Shown here: piece after piece, positions 34,214 to 43,918 of the stretch
Numbering within the stretch: the first letter of the stretch is position 1
Layout: the number at the start of each line of letters is the position of its first letter
Source: Chloroflexota bacterium
GTDB lineage: Bacteria; Chloroflexota; UBA11872
Assembly: GCA_011523785.1 (NCBI GenBank)
Contig: WTFW01000120.1
Span: 16,633 to 80,632 of the forward strand
DNA: 64,000 nucleotides
Direction: 5' to 3'
Made by a program: the position numbers and the translations under genes
Notes under the pieces: model-generated
What the model was told of the DNA's origin: nothing
What the model saw: only the letters and a program-made list of their open reading frames with translations
Databases searched by the model: none

Positions 34214-35058
34214 CGCTCGGTCCTTGCGGTTTCGGCCAGGCGCAGCAGGCTGTCAGGCGGCAGTGGCCCCGTGAGCAGAAGCTGCGACCGTTCGTGCATC
34301 CAGGAAACGCCCAGGCTTCCGGTTGGCAGGTCGGTGACGGATGGTTCTGCCGAATCAGATGTCGAGTCGCCGTCCAGGCCCAACGCCAGCCGGACCAGCG
34401 GGATTTCCAGCACGTCGAACTCCTGGCTCAAGATCGGCGGAACAAAGGCCTGGGCCAGCAATTCGGCCAGCAGCTCCAGGTCGCGCGGCGGCAGTCCGCG
34501 AACGAGCGGCGCTTCGATCTGGAGCAGCGTGAGCGGTTCCCGGTCGGTGTCGTCAGCCGGCCAGGTGGTCATAACGTACGCGCCGCCCGAAATCGTGAGT
34601 TCGTCGGTTCCCAAGCGACGCGCGAGCGACCGCGACCCGAAGCCTCCCGACAGCAGCGCGGCCAGGTCGGCTGTGTCCAGTTGCAGCGTCAGCGTGCCAA
34701 GGGTGGAGATGCTGCGCTGCGGTTCGCCTGAAAACCCCTGGGAGGGACTGATGGTGAGTACGTCGAAGGGCAAGGCGCGGAGTTCCGCCGGCGCCGGGTC
34801 TTGAATCGTCAGGCCGGGTTCCGAACTGACCACCTCGACGACCTCGGCGAGGGTCGGCGTAGGTGTCGCGGGCACGGTTCGCCCGGCGGCGGTTGCCGGA
34901 CCGGCGTCCGCGTCGATCTCCAGCGGCGTCACCCGCAGCCAGCCCAGGACCGTGTGCGTGATGTCGCGCGCCGGGGCAAGCGTGATCAACAGGACCACCG
35001 CCAACGTGATGGATCCAATGGCGGCCCAAAGGGCACGCGAGCGGACGACCTGGCTCAC
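34210..35058 (-). CDS. Membrane-anchored hypothetical protein (DUF4367-like)
   Basis: Predicted 282 residues: a short basic N-terminus, one membrane segment (LWAAIGSITLAVVLLITLA, about 10-30), then an extracytoplasmic part with a Pro/Thr-rich linker. The start of the outer part, DITHTVLGWLRVTPLEI, and the end with GVSWMHERSQLLLTGPLPPDSLLRLAETA resemble membrane-anchored anti-sigma-like or DUF4367 proteins; the match is by eye and uncertain. There is no zinc-finger anti-sigma domain. GTG 35058 overlaps the GT87 stop (GTGA), and its stop overlaps the CTG of the ABC ATPase gene. It may be an accessory protein of that transporter. Confidence 0.65.
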   Translation of the reverse strand: MSQVVRSRALWAAIGSITLAVVLLITLAPARDITHTVLGWLRVTPLEIDADAGPATAAGRTVPATPTPTLAEVVEVVSSEPGLTIQDPAPAELRALPFDVLTISPSQGFSGEPQRSISTLGTLTLQLDTADLAALLSGGFGSRSLARRLGTDELTISGGAYVMTTWPADDTDREPLTLLQIEAPLVRGLPPRDLELLAELLAQAFVPPILSQEFDVLEIPLVRLALGLDGDSTSDSAEPSVTDLPTGSLGVSWMHERSQLLLTGPLPPDSLLRLAETARTER

Positions 35059-36770
35059 GCCGCGGGATCTGCGTCCGAATGGACGCCGCGAACGGCCAGC
35101 ACCACGCCCAGAAACAGGGTGAGCAGTCCCAGGCTGCGGACGGATAGGGCAGTCATGGATATATCGAAGATACTCCCAAACAGCCCGCTGTAGGCGTCCA
35201 GGGGCAGCGAGGCCAGCGCCAGCCCCGCTCCGCACAAGACCGGCGTCCAGCGGCTGGCGCCCGTGGGCCAGCGAAACGCGAGGCTCAGACCTAACAGCGG
35301 AAGCAGCCAGGCCAGGTAGTGCGGCCAGGTGACGCCGCTGATGACGAGCGCCGTCACGACAGCCAGGCTGAACTCCAGCACGAACGCCCGGCCCTGGCGC
35401 GCCCTTGACCCCAGCGCCTTCGCCGTAACGACCAGGGCGGCGAGCACGGCCATAACGGTCAGTAGCCGAGCCATCGCAATGTCCGGCTGAAGGTCCAGGA
35501 AGCCCTTGGCAAGCTCCGGTCCCATGAAGACTCGCAGGATCAGTCCCGGGAGCGAGAGATTGTTGAAGAGGGCGCTGCCCGCCAGCAGGTCCGGCAGCCG
35601 GACGGCGAGGTAGTACTGCCAGGCATCAACACCTGCGAACGCCAGGCTGAGCCCACCGGCAACCACGACCACGGCGGCCAGTCCGCCCAGGGCCTTCCAG
35701 CGTCCCCGCCACAGCAGATACAAGGCCAGCAGGCCTGGCGCGATCTTGAGCATGGCCGCAATGCCGATACAGGCGCCGGCCCAGGCGTCATCGCCGCCGC
35801 GCAATCGATACGCGGCCGCGGCCAGCGCCAGGCCGATGACCAGGTCCACCTGACCCAGCCGGAAGGCCAGCAGAAACGGGTCGAGGAGCGTCACCACGCC
35901 CAGAACAAGGCCAAGCCACACCCACGGCGGTAGGGCCGGCCGGACCATCCGCCACGTCAGCGCCGCGGTTGCCAGCAGCGCCAGGTGGTTCATCGCCAGG
36001 AAGACCAGCCGCGCAGCTGCCAGCGGCATGGTCGAGTACGGCGCGAAGTACAGCATGGCCGTTGGCGGGTTGGTGACCATGGCCCAGAGACGGGTGCCGA
36101 CGTAGGGGATGGCTTCGCGTCCGGCGACTTGCAGGGCAACGGCGTTGTCGTACGGATTCAGGCCGTCGCGCAGCGCTAGCGCGCCGATGTAGTTGACCCG
36201 CAGGTCCGAGGGAACTTCGATCGCCAGCACGTCCAGGAGCGCCAGCCGCAGATAGGCCAGCGTGCCCACCACGGCTACGACAGTCAGCCCTCGGCCGGCT
36301 ACCGGCGCGGGGGCGATGGAGCTTGGACGCCTTGCCGCCAGCCATGGCCAACTTACCCACAACAGCGCGAGCGCTACGAACTTGACGCTCAACCACTCGG
36401 TGACCGACGGCCGTGCAAACAGTTCGGGCGTCACCAGCCCGACGGTTAGCAGATGGTTGGTGGGCTCGTGCGCGTAGTGGAACCCGGCAATGATCCAGCC
36501 GTCCAGCGTTGCCAGCAGGGGCAGACCGGCTGCGACCCAGCCGGTTTGGTTCCCAGTCAAATGTCGAATCCGCCAGGCTCCGGCCCAGAGGAGCAGGGCC
36601 CCGACGAGACTGCCCAACGCCGTGGCCGCCCAAGCCAAACCGGGCGCCGTGAGGTCGGCTCGGCCGATCGAGGCGCCGGCTATTGCCAGGGCCATGCCGA
36701 TGAGACTTGCCCACCCCAGCGCGCCGAGCGCCGTGCGCGGGGGTGGGAGCGTGGCGGGCAACCTACGCAT
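35055..36770 (-). CDS. GT87-type membrane glycosyltransferase (a)
   Basis: Polytopic membrane protein of 571 residues with more than ten hydrophobic segments, of the DUF2029/GT87 type (polyprenyl-phosphate-sugar mannosyltransferase-like). Catalytic-region features are in the first outer loop: RVNYIGALALRDGLNPYDN, TNPPTAMLYFAPYS, then LFNNLSLPGLILR and TWPHYLAWLLPLLGL further on. These enzymes add a sugar from polyprenyl-phosphate-sugar outside the membrane. ATG 36770 lies 8 bases inside the 3' end of GT87 (b). A longer open frame (to 36884) is not supported. Confidence 0.85.
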   Translation of the reverse strand: MRRLPATLPPPRTALGALGWASLIGMALAIAGASIGRADLTAPGLAWAATALGSLVGALLLWAGAWRIRHLTGNQTGWVAAGLPLLATLDGWIIAGFHYAHEPTNHLLTVGLVTPELFARPSVTEWLSVKFVALALLWVSWPWLAARRPSSIAPAPVAGRGLTVVAVVGTLAYLRLALLDVLAIEVPSDLRVNYIGALALRDGLNPYDNAVALQVAGREAIPYVGTRLWAMVTNPPTAMLYFAPYSTMPLAAARLVFLAMNHLALLATAALTWRMVRPALPPWVWLGLVLGVVTLLDPFLLAFRLGQVDLVIGLALAAAAYRLRGGDDAWAGACIGIAAMLKIAPGLLALYLLWRGRWKALGGLAAVVVVAGGLSLAFAGVDAWQYYLAVRLPDLLAGSALFNNLSLPGLILRVFMGPELAKGFLDLQPDIAMARLLTVMAVLAALVVTAKALGSRARQGRAFVLEFSLAVVTALVISGVTWPHYLAWLLPLLGLSLAFRWPTGASRWTPVLCGAGLALASLPLDAYSGLFGSIFDISMTALSVRSLGLLTLFLGVVLAVRGVHSDADPAA

Positions 36771-38523
36771 CAGCGGAGCTCGTGGCCGCGGCAGGTTCGG
36801 CCGCGCTCGAACGGTCCTCGCGCCAAAGCCGGCGCGCAAACACGGCGCCCAGGGTGAGAACGGCGAGCGTCCGTGCGACCACAACGACCCAGAGAACCCA
36901 CTGGTGCTCCGACCAGAGCACGAAGTAGGCCGGGTACTCGAGCAGCGCCAAGACTGACAGGCCGGTGGCGATCAGGAAGCCGCGTCCGCCGGGAAACGCC
37001 AGCAATGCGAAGGGCAGGAGCCAGACCATGAACTGTGGCGACCAGCCCCGCAGATACAAGGCGAAAGCCGCCAGGGCCAGGCCAGTTGACCACACTGCTG
37101 ACGCCGGCGTCGGCGGCGCCCGTCGCAGCGCCAGCACCGCGTAGAGGGCCGCAAGGGCGGCGGCCGTGCCCCACCAGGCCGCGGCGGGCAGATCCGGGGT
37201 GTAGTTGAACTCCAGAGCCGTGTCCGGCGACTGGCGGTAGCGGTGGATCCAGCCGAAGCCGAAGTAGCCGTCGGCCAACGCCCACACCGTTTCCCAGCCT
37301 GGTCGCAGCAGCATGTTCTGGATCGAAGCGACAAAGAACTCACGCCCAATCACCGCCAGCGGCGCCAGAGCCCCGATCACCGCCGCGGCCGCGAGGCCCA
37401 GATAGCGCGTCCGCGCCGACCAGCGCTGCCCCGCGAGCAGCGCTGGAAGGGCCGCTGCCGGAAACAGCTTGGTAAGCACGCCCAACGCGATGGCCAGGGA
37501 CGCCGTATGGCGACGTTCGCGAATCACCAGATACACGCCCATCAGCATGAAAAACACGGCAATCGATTCGAAATGCCGGTTGGCGATGTAGATCGGATAG
37601 AAAAGCGCGGCATAGGCTGCGGCCGTGACGAGGCCCCGCGGTTCGTCCCAGACCCGCACCGCAATGGCGTGGATGAGCCAGAGGATGCCGGCCTCGAAGA
37701 GGACCATCATCAGGCTGAACAGGACCTGGAACGCGGCCTCGTCAGCGCCCAGCGGAACGCTCAGCAGCTTTAGACCCGAGGCGGTCCAAGGGAAGAGTGG
37801 CGGGTATTCCACCCAGTAGTCCAGGTATGGCTGCAAGCCTTGCAGGGCCAGGCGAGCGCGTTGCTCGTAGGCGCCGACGTCGCTGCCGCGCTCGAAGAGC
37901 CCAATCGGCCGCCACAGCAGGGCCAATCCCAAGCGCAGCATGATGAATTGCAGGAAGATCAGGCCGAAGGTCAGCCGCGTGAACCGGCTGCCCGCCAGTC
38001 CCGAAATGGCGTTACGAACCATGCGAAAGGACGCGGGCCGCACGCGATCCAGGCTGAAGGGCAACCACAAGACCTGGCCGGCGGCCCAGATGCCAAGCGG
38101 CGCCGCCCACAGCCAGCGCAAGTCATCCGTCTGAAGGAGGCGATGGTTCACGGCGTCCGACACGAACGCCATGACGGCTAGCGTGACCGGCGCCAGCAGC
38201 GGCCAGTGCGTCCACGCGTGGCTGGTCAACACGTCGTCCACCCGGCGCTGCGCCACGAATGCCACAAGCAGAGCGCCCGCCACGCTCCACCCGGTCGTGG
38301 CGGTAAACGTGACCAGGAAATAGAGCGCCCAGGCAAAGCTGAGGTTGCCCGGCGTGGTGCGTCCCTCGCGCATGAGCGCGACAAAGACGGCCAATCCCAG
38401 GATCAGAACCAGCGTGACGGCAAGGGCGGCGATTCCGCGCCAGCGCAGCGCCGGGTAGGCGGAGGCCTCGCTGGCGGTTACGTCTCCGGCGGCGGCGCCC
38501 TTGTCAGTTGGCTTTGACGTCAA
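36763..38523 (-). CDS. GT87-type membrane glycosyltransferase (b)
   Basis: A 586-residue polytopic membrane protein related in layout to its neighbour. The N-terminal 35 residues are polar, then about 13 hydrophobic segments. The outer-loop signature is FERGSDVGAYEQRARLALQGLQPYLDYWVEYPPLFPW (acidic pair and YPP), followed by ALFYPIYIANRHFESIAVFF and LFPAAALPALLAG. YRQSPDTALEFNYTPDLP lies in a late loop. The start is TTG 38523; no better codon is near. It probably uses a polyprenyl-phosphate sugar, like GT87 (a). The two are different enough to have distinct acceptors. Confidence 0.83.
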   Translation of the reverse strand: MTSKPTDKGAAAGDVTASEASAYPALRWRGIAALAVTLVLILGLAVFVALMREGRTTPGNLSFAWALYFLVTFTATTGWSVAGALLVAFVAQRRVDDVLTSHAWTHWPLLAPVTLAVMAFVSDAVNHRLLQTDDLRWLWAAPLGIWAAGQVLWLPFSLDRVRPASFRMVRNAISGLAGSRFTRLTFGLIFLQFIMLRLGLALLWRPIGLFERGSDVGAYEQRARLALQGLQPYLDYWVEYPPLFPWTASGLKLLSVPLGADEAAFQVLFSLMMVLFEAGILWLIHAIAVRVWDEPRGLVTAAAYAALFYPIYIANRHFESIAVFFMLMGVYLVIRERRHTASLAIALGVLTKLFPAAALPALLAGQRWSARTRYLGLAAAAVIGALAPLAVIGREFFVASIQNMLLRPGWETVWALADGYFGFGWIHRYRQSPDTALEFNYTPDLPAAAWWGTAAALAALYAVLALRRAPPTPASAVWSTGLALAAFALYLRGWSPQFMVWLLPFALLAFPGGRGFLIATGLSVLALLEYPAYFVLWSEHQWVLWVVVVARTLAVLTLGAVFARRLWREDRSSAAEPAAATSSADA

Positions 38524-38533
38524 GCGCAGACGC

Positions 38534-39271
38534 TCAACTCGGCGCGACGCCGGTCAGTAGCGTATTCGCGAAGTCTTCAGAGAGCGGAACACCAAGCGCT
38601 TGCACCTCGGCATATGCGCCCTGGTGGTCGTAGTCCACCCGCCGCAGTTCGGCCGACCAGCGGCCGCCTGAGTCGTCCAGAACCGCGTAGGTCGCCAGGC
38701 CGGGTTGGCCGTCGTGGGAGCGGCCCACCGCCCCGCAGTTCACGGCCAACACGTCGCCCGCGTGTCGGATCATGGCGGTGTGGGTGTGGCCGCTGACGAC
38801 GGCCGTGGCTTCGGTGGGACCGATCACTTTGGCCACGGTCTGCTCATCGTCGTCGCGGCTCCAGCCGGTCTCGTCGTCGCCCGGCGACCCGTGCACGACC
38901 AGCAGCGTGCCGGCCGGTGACGGGATGCTGGCCTGCCGCGGCATGGCGCCCATTTCCCTGACCAGGGCCGGTCCCAACCGCTCGGCAGCCCAGGCGACAT
39001 TTGTCGCCCTGAAGTCCGTCGGTCTGCGCGCGGGCTTGCCAACCGCGGCGAGCCCGGGGCCGAGGGTGGCGATGTAGCGGTCGGTATTGCCCTGCACCAG
39101 CCGCCAGCCGAGATCGAGGACGCGTTCCCAGCACTCGCGCGGCCGCGAGCCGAACAGCGCCGCGTCGCCACCAAACACCACCTGGTCCGCGCCCACCCGC
39201 CGCAAGTCGGCCAGCACCGCGAACAGGGCGTGGCGGTTGCCGTGAATGTCCGTGACGACCGCGATTCGCAT
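38534..39271 (-). CDS. Metallophosphoesterase (YfcE/MJ0936-type)
   Basis: A 245-residue calcineurin-like phosphoesterase with the two-metal site: DIHGN (residues 8-12), GGDAALFGSRP, GNTDRY, the VVHGSPGDDE loop and SGHTHTAM. Likely a soluble phosphodiesterase with unknown substrate. It is the first gene of the minus-strand operon that runs through both GT87 genes to the oxidoreductase-NIL gene, 10 bases ahead of GT87 (b). ATG 39271 gives the usual start MRIAVVTDIHGN. Confidence 0.92.
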   Translation of the reverse strand: MRIAVVTDIHGNRHALFAVLADLRRVGADQVVFGGDAALFGSRPRECWERVLDLGWRLVQGNTDRYIATLGPGLAAVGKPARRPTDFRATNVAWAAERLGPALVREMGAMPRQASIPSPAGTLLVVHGSPGDDETGWSRDDDEQTVAKVIGPTEATAVVSGHTHTAMIRHAGDVLAVNCGAVGRSHDGQPGLATYAVLDDSGGRWSAELRRVDYDHQGAYAEVQALGVPLSEDFANTLLTGVAPS

Positions 39272-39459
39272 CCTGCCCGCCAGCGTGCCCTACCGGACAC
39301 GACTCTTCCAGTAGGGAGCGGCAGCTGTGCAGGTCGTGGAAGTCGGTCACCGCTCGGCCAACCACGTGCGCCCTATTGCACACATGCTCTGGTAGCTTGA
39401 AAGCCTGCCGCCGCTGACCCGACCACTGGCGCTATTCCCAGCGGCGAATTGGCGAGAAC

Positions 39460-40161
39460 TTGGACTTAACCGGACCTTCGTTTGTAGTCGCCGCGATCAT
39501 TGTGGCCGTTGCCCTGCTGGTGGTTGTTGCCGGCTGGGTGATCTTCGGGGCCGCGTTCGTCGTGGCCGCAAATGCCGCGATTCACCTGGCGAGGGGCGCG
39601 TTTCACTGGGTCCATTTTCTGGTCGGCGGTCGGGCCGCGGAGCTTCCCGATGCACGTACCACCGGGGCGGCGCCGGCCGCCAGCCGCGCGCCGCCGGTGC
39701 GCCGCGACCCGGCCGTGCGAGCCCAGGCGGCAACGGTCATGGCGCAGCGGCAGCGGCGTAGTCGCCGGACGCTGGGTGCGCTCGTCCTGGGTGTCGCACT
39801 CGTTGGACTGTTTCTTCTGGGCTACAACCTGTGGCTGAACATCCTGGCGGAGCGCCGCGAGATTCGCGTGGTTCACAGCATTTCGGAAGGAACGGAAGCT
39901 CTCCCCGAATTCCTGACCACCCAAATGACCCTCGTATCTGAGCCGCCCGGCAACGCGGGTCTGCCCTGCACGGTCAAGCTCACCTGGATCGAGTCGGGCG
40001 GCAGCCGACGTCTGAACCGCGTTATCGAAAGCCCGGATCGGCTCAGTATTCGGGACCTGGCATTCAGCGGGGGCATCAGGGAAAGCCCCCACTACCGGCA
40101 GGATCCAGTGACCCTCAGCTCGAAAGGCTGCCGACCATGGCGCGTGGAAATGTCCGGCTGA
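39460..40161 (+). CDS. Hypothetical protein with two membrane segments
   Basis: I do not recognise a family. The 233-residue frame has a long hydrophobic N-terminus (about 7-42), a Pro/Ala/Arg-rich cytoplasmic loop (60-105), a second membrane segment (GALVLGVALVGLFLLGYN) and an outer C-terminal part of about 110 residues with two cysteines (LPCTVKLTW and SKGCRPWRV) that could form a disulfide. The start is TTG 39460. Codon use is like that of its neighbours, and the frame is closed by a proper stop, so it is probably a real gene. It diverges from the phosphoesterase gene. Confidence 0.6.
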   Translation: MDLTGPSFVVAAIIVAVALLVVVAGWVIFGAAFVVAANAAIHLARGAFHWVHFLVGGRAAELPDARTTGAAPAASRAPPVRRDPAVRAQAATVMAQRQRRSRRTLGALVLGVALVGLFLLGYNLWLNILAERREIRVVHSISEGTEALPEFLTTQMTLVSEPPGNAGLPCTVKLTWIESGGSRRLNRVIESPDRLSIRDLAFSGGIRESPHYRQDPVTLSSKGCRPWRVEMSG

Positions 40162-40233
40162 CCTTGGAAGGAGCCAATTTGGCCCTGCTGTGACCGCGTC
40201 TCGGCCACCCACGGCCCTTGGCTAGACTGCGCC

Positions 40234-41493
40234 ATGCCTGAATCCGCGCCATGTATGCACCTCGTCCGCCAGACGTTCGATACCGTCGAGCTGGACGATC
40301 TCGAAGGGCACCTGGCCGGTGGCCTGCGCCGACAGCTTGACCAAGCCGCCTTGTCGGCCGGGGCTTCGGTGGCCATCGCCGTGGGATCGCGCGGCGTCTC
40401 GCCGGTCGTAGAGGTTGTGCGGACCCTGGTGAGCGGACTGCGCGAAGCGGGGGTACAACCGTTTGTCGTCCCCGCCATGGGCAGCCACGGCGGCGGCACG
40501 GCCGAGGGACAGGCGTCGGTTCTCGCCGACTACGGGGTCCACGAGCAGAGCGTCGGCGCTCCGGTTCGAGCGACCATGGAGACTGTGGTACTGGGCAAGA
40601 CGGCTTCCGGCATCACCGTCCACCTGGACGCCGAGGCCGCGGCGGCCGACGGGGTGATCGTGATTGGCCGCGTCAAGCCGCACACCGGGTTCCGCGGGCC
40701 GATCGAAAGCGGCCTCTGCAAGATGTCCGTCATCGGCATGGGCAATCGCCGCGGCGCCGAGTCATTGCACGCTCACCCGCTGGCCACCGGCATACCCGAA
40801 GCCGCTGCCCTCACCGTCGCGTCCGGCCACCTGCTCTGCGGTGTTGCGCTGGTCGAAAACGCTTTTGACCGGCCGGCCCGCGCCGAGGTCGTGCCCCCGG
40901 ACGCCTTTCACGCGACCGACGAGGACCTCCTCAAGATCGCCCATAAGCTCATGCCCCGGCTGCCCCTGGAGAAGCTCGACGGCCTGCTGATCGACCGCAT
41001 GGGCAAGAACATCTCCGGATCGGGCATGGATCCCAACGTCGTCGGCATGTGGCGGCGCCTGGGCGAGCTTGACCGCACGCCCGACTATGGCTGGCTGGCT
41101 GTCCTGGGCCTTACGCCCGAATCCCACGGCAATGCCGTCGGCATTGGCCTGGCCGATCTCTGCAGCCGCAAGCTGGCCGACGCCATCGATCACGACGCCC
41201 TGGCCATGAACACCCTCACGGCGATGGCGCTGCACGCCGCCAAGGTGCCGCTGACGCTGCCCACCGACCGTGCGTGCTACGAAACGGTCCTGCACCTGGC
41301 CGCGCGTTCGACCAATCAGCCGCTCCGGATCGGGCGGATCCGCAACACGCTCGATCTCGAGACCTTCTGGGTCAGCGAGGGCGCGCTCGACGATCTGCCG
41401 GGCAGCTGCGAGGTCATCGACCCGGCCAATCCGTTTGGTTTTGATGCCGACGACGCCATCCTCGAAACCGGCGCGTTTGAACCGTCCGCCTGA
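40234..41493 (+). CDS. LarA-like (DUF2088, lactate racemase N-terminal type) protein
   Basis: A 419-residue protein of the nickel-pincer racemase superfamily. It has VAIAVGSRGVSP, the family motif PAMGSHGGGTAEGQ, IVIGRVKPHTGFRGP, and GLCKMSVIGMGNRRGAE, which would hold histidine and lysine residues of the cofactor site. It may be an epimerase or racemase of a 2-hydroxy acid or sugar acid. True LarA needs the LarB, LarC and LarE cofactor-making proteins; none is in the window. ATG 40234. Plus-strand neighbours are two MFS transporters and a ROK kinase, suggesting uptake and use of a small organic substrate. Confidence 0.83.
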   Translation: MPESAPCMHLVRQTFDTVELDDLEGHLAGGLRRQLDQAALSAGASVAIAVGSRGVSPVVEVVRTLVSGLREAGVQPFVVPAMGSHGGGTAEGQASVLADYGVHEQSVGAPVRATMETVVLGKTASGITVHLDAEAAAADGVIVIGRVKPHTGFRGPIESGLCKMSVIGMGNRRGAESLHAHPLATGIPEAAALTVASGHLLCGVALVENAFDRPARAEVVPPDAFHATDEDLLKIAHKLMPRLPLEKLDGLLIDRMGKNISGSGMDPNVVGMWRRLGELDRTPDYGWLAVLGLTPESHGNAVGIGLADLCSRKLADAIDHDALAMNTLTAMALHAAKVPLTLPTDRACYETVLHLAARSTNQPLRIGRIRNTLDLETFWVSEGALDDLPGSCEVIDPANPFGFDADDAILETGAFEPSA

Positions 41494-41526
41494 CAGCTCG
41501 CGAAAAGATCGGCGGCCGGCTCACGC

Positions 41527-42693
41527 ATGACCATTGGCGGGCGGCGTTCGGTCGTCCCACGCTCCATGCCGTTCTATTTCACCGTCGGCCTCGTGCTGGC
41601 GATACCGGGCCCATCGCTCGAGGCGGTGCGCGCCGACCTCAACCTCTCCTATGTGCTGGTGGTCCTGACGTTGATCGTTCCCGCGACTTCGTACGCAACC
41701 GGCACGATTGTCGGCGGGTTGGTGGCGGATCGGCTCGGCCGTCGCTTCACGCTTACCACCGGCGTGACCCTCTTTGCAATCGGGTTGCTGACGTCCGGCT
41801 TCGCGCCGGCGCTGGACGTGTTGCTGCTTGGCGCCTGCCTGAACGGCTTTGGATTTGGTCTGACGGAGGCCCCGCTCATGGCCACCATTTCGGACGTTGC
41901 GGGCGAAGCAACCGGCCGCGCCATGACAATCTCGCAGATGCCCTTTGGCTTCGGCGCGCTTACGGCGCCGCCGCTGGTCGGCGCGCTGCTGCAAACGCCG
42001 ATCGGCTGGCGCGGCGGCTATCTCACCGCGGCGCTGTTGGTCATGCTGACGTCGATCATGCTGCTGTCGGCACGCATTCCGGCCGCTTCCGAGCTTCGCG
42101 CCAAAGGTGGCGCCCTGGTCTCCGCCGTCCTGCGTCCCGTGCCAATCCTGCTCGGCTGTGTCGTCGTTGGCTACTTCAGCATGCAACTCGGGCTTGGCGG
42201 ATTTCTGGCGGCCTATCTGGAGGCCGAGCATGGTCTCACGCGCTCGCTCGCGGCCACGCTCGTGGCCGCCTTCTGGTTCGGCATTTCGCTCGGGCGGATC
42301 ATTGGCGCATGGCTGGCGCTGCGAGTGCAGGCCTACAGCCTGGCCCTTGGCAGCCTGGGACTATCGCTACTCTGCGCCGTCGTTGTGGTCGGTGTTCCCC
42401 AGCCCGCGGCAATCCTCGCCGCCGCATCGCTGGCCGGCCTGGTGGCCGGTCCGCTGTTTACGACCGTGGTGGGAATTGGGGTGCGCTACCGCCCGTCGGC
42501 ATCCGGCATGATTGCCGGATTCATGCTCGCCATGGGTGGCGCGGGATTCGCCGGACTCTCGCTGGCGGCAGGCGCCGTTGCGGATGCGCTGTCCGTCCGT
42601 GCGGCTGTGGCCGCCATGCCGGTCACACTTGGAATCGCCTTTCTCTTGCTGCTGCTTGCGCGCCGGTTGCACGCGGCCGAGCTGCGATATTGA
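41527..42693 (+). CDS. MFS transporter (a)
   Basis: A 388-residue major facilitator with about 12 hydrophobic segments. Motif A between segments 2 and 3 is GGLVADRLGRRFTL, and the fourth segment is preceded by EAPLMATISDVAGEATGRAM. Segment 7-12 are well spaced after a short loop near residue 200. The substrate is unknown. It starts at ATG 41527, 33 bases after the LarA-like gene, and is followed by a second MFS gene 25 bases on. Confidence 0.88.
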   Translation: MTIGGRRSVVPRSMPFYFTVGLVLAIPGPSLEAVRADLNLSYVLVVLTLIVPATSYATGTIVGGLVADRLGRRFTLTTGVTLFAIGLLTSGFAPALDVLLLGACLNGFGFGLTEAPLMATISDVAGEATGRAMTISQMPFGFGALTAPPLVGALLQTPIGWRGGYLTAALLVMLTSIMLLSARIPAASELRAKGGALVSAVLRPVPILLGCVVVGYFSMQLGLGGFLAAYLEAEHGLTRSLAATLVAAFWFGISLGRIIGAWLALRVQAYSLALGSLGLSLLCAVVVVGVPQPAAILAAASLAGLVAGPLFTTVVGIGVRYRPSASGMIAGFMLAMGGAGFAGLSLAAGAVADALSVRAAVAAMPVTLGIAFLLLLLARRLHAAELRY

Positions 42694-42718
42694 CGGCATC
42701 CAGGTCGTTGGACTCCGG

Positions 42719-43918
42719 GTGCGCACGATGATTCTGGCGGCCAGCATGTGGTTCTACGCCGCCGGCGGCGCCGCCATCAGCGTTTTTGGCCCGTCACTCG
42801 AATCGATCAGCGAAGACTTCGGCATCACGTACAGCCAGATCAGCGTGGTCATAACCGTAATCTCCGTCGGCTTCATTGCCGGGTCGCTGGCTGGCGGTGC
42901 GGTGTCTGACCGCTTTGGTCGCCGGGCGGTGATGGTCCCGTCGGCGCTGGGAACGGCCCTGGCCATGTTCTGGTTTGCCGCCAGCCCCACGTTCGGCTCC
43001 CTGCTGGCGGCGGGGTTTCTGATTGGCGCCGGGTTCGGTCCGGGCCTGGCGGCTGCAACAGCGCTCGTCGCCGACCTGGCTCGCGAGCGCAGCACGCGTG
43101 ACCTCAACCTGTTCAACACCGCGTTCGCCCTCGGGGCCATCGTGGCGCCGCCGCTCGTGGCAATCTGCCTTGCGGCGTTTGCCAGCTGGCGAGTGGCCTA
43201 CGTGGTCGTGGCCGTCTGGTTTGCCACCAGCGGCCTCATGTTCATGCGCTTGTCCTACCCGCCGCGTACTGGCGCCGTTCCCCCCGTTCGCGGCGTAGTC
43301 AGAGCGCTTGGCTCGCCGGTGTCGATTCTGCTTGGACTGGTCCTGATGCTGTACGTCGGGGTCGAAATCGCGTTCGGCGACTTCGGTGCGGCGTTCATGG
43401 AACGCGTGCAGGGAATCCCGCGAGCTGCCGCGGCCGCTTCCGTGACGACGTTCTGGATTGGAGTCTTGCTCGGGCGATTGGTCGTGGCCCGTCTCGTGGG
43501 CACCTGGCGTGCGTCGAGCATCGTTCGCTGGTCGCTCGCGCTCGCATTCGGCATGTCGGGATTGGCGGCGCTGGCGAATTCCGCGCCGCTGGCTGTGCTG
43601 GGCTTCGTCCTGACGGGCGCAACGGTCGGGGGCGTCTTTCCAACTGCACTGGGAATCGGCCTGCGTCTTCGGCCGGAAATGGCCGGATCCCTTGCCGGGG
43701 CTCTCACGGCCCTGGCCAGTGTTGGCGGCGCGCTGCTCGCGCCCATGATCGGAGTTGCGTCGGACGCCGCCGGACCGCGAGGTGGCATGCTGCTCGCGCC
43801 GGCCTTCATTTTCGCGGCCATGGTGCTGTTCGAACTCGTACGGGCGCTGCGACGTCGGAACGCGCGCGCGACGGCCGGCCTCGCGGCGCCGACGGTCAAG
43901 GGCTCCATTGATGCCTGA
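42719..43918 (+). CDS. MFS transporter (b)
   Basis: Second major facilitator, about 399 residues from GTG 42719 (ATG 42728 is an equal alternative). The open frame extends back to 42512 inside MFS (a), but the first membrane segment MWFYAAGGAAISVFGPSLES begins only here. Motif A is GGAVSDRFGRRAVM. It shares the general plan and the PSLE motif after segment 1 with MFS (a), so the two may come from an old tandem duplication or may function as a pair. Its stop overlaps the ROK start by 8 bases. Confidence 0.86.
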   Translation: MRTMILAASMWFYAAGGAAISVFGPSLESISEDFGITYSQISVVITVISVGFIAGSLAGGAVSDRFGRRAVMVPSALGTALAMFWFAASPTFGSLLAAGFLIGAGFGPGLAAATALVADLARERSTRDLNLFNTAFALGAIVAPPLVAICLAAFASWRVAYVVVAVWFATSGLMFMRLSYPPRTGAVPPVRGVVRALGSPVSILLGLVLMLYVGVEIAFGDFGAAFMERVQGIPRAAAAASVTTFWIGVLLGRLVVARLVGTWRASSIVRWSLALAFGMSGLAALANSAPLAVLGFVLTGATVGGVFPTALGIGLRLRPEMAGSLAGALTALASVGGALLAPMIGVASDAAGPRGGMLLAPAFIFAAMVLFELVRALRRRNARATAGLAAPTVKGSIDA

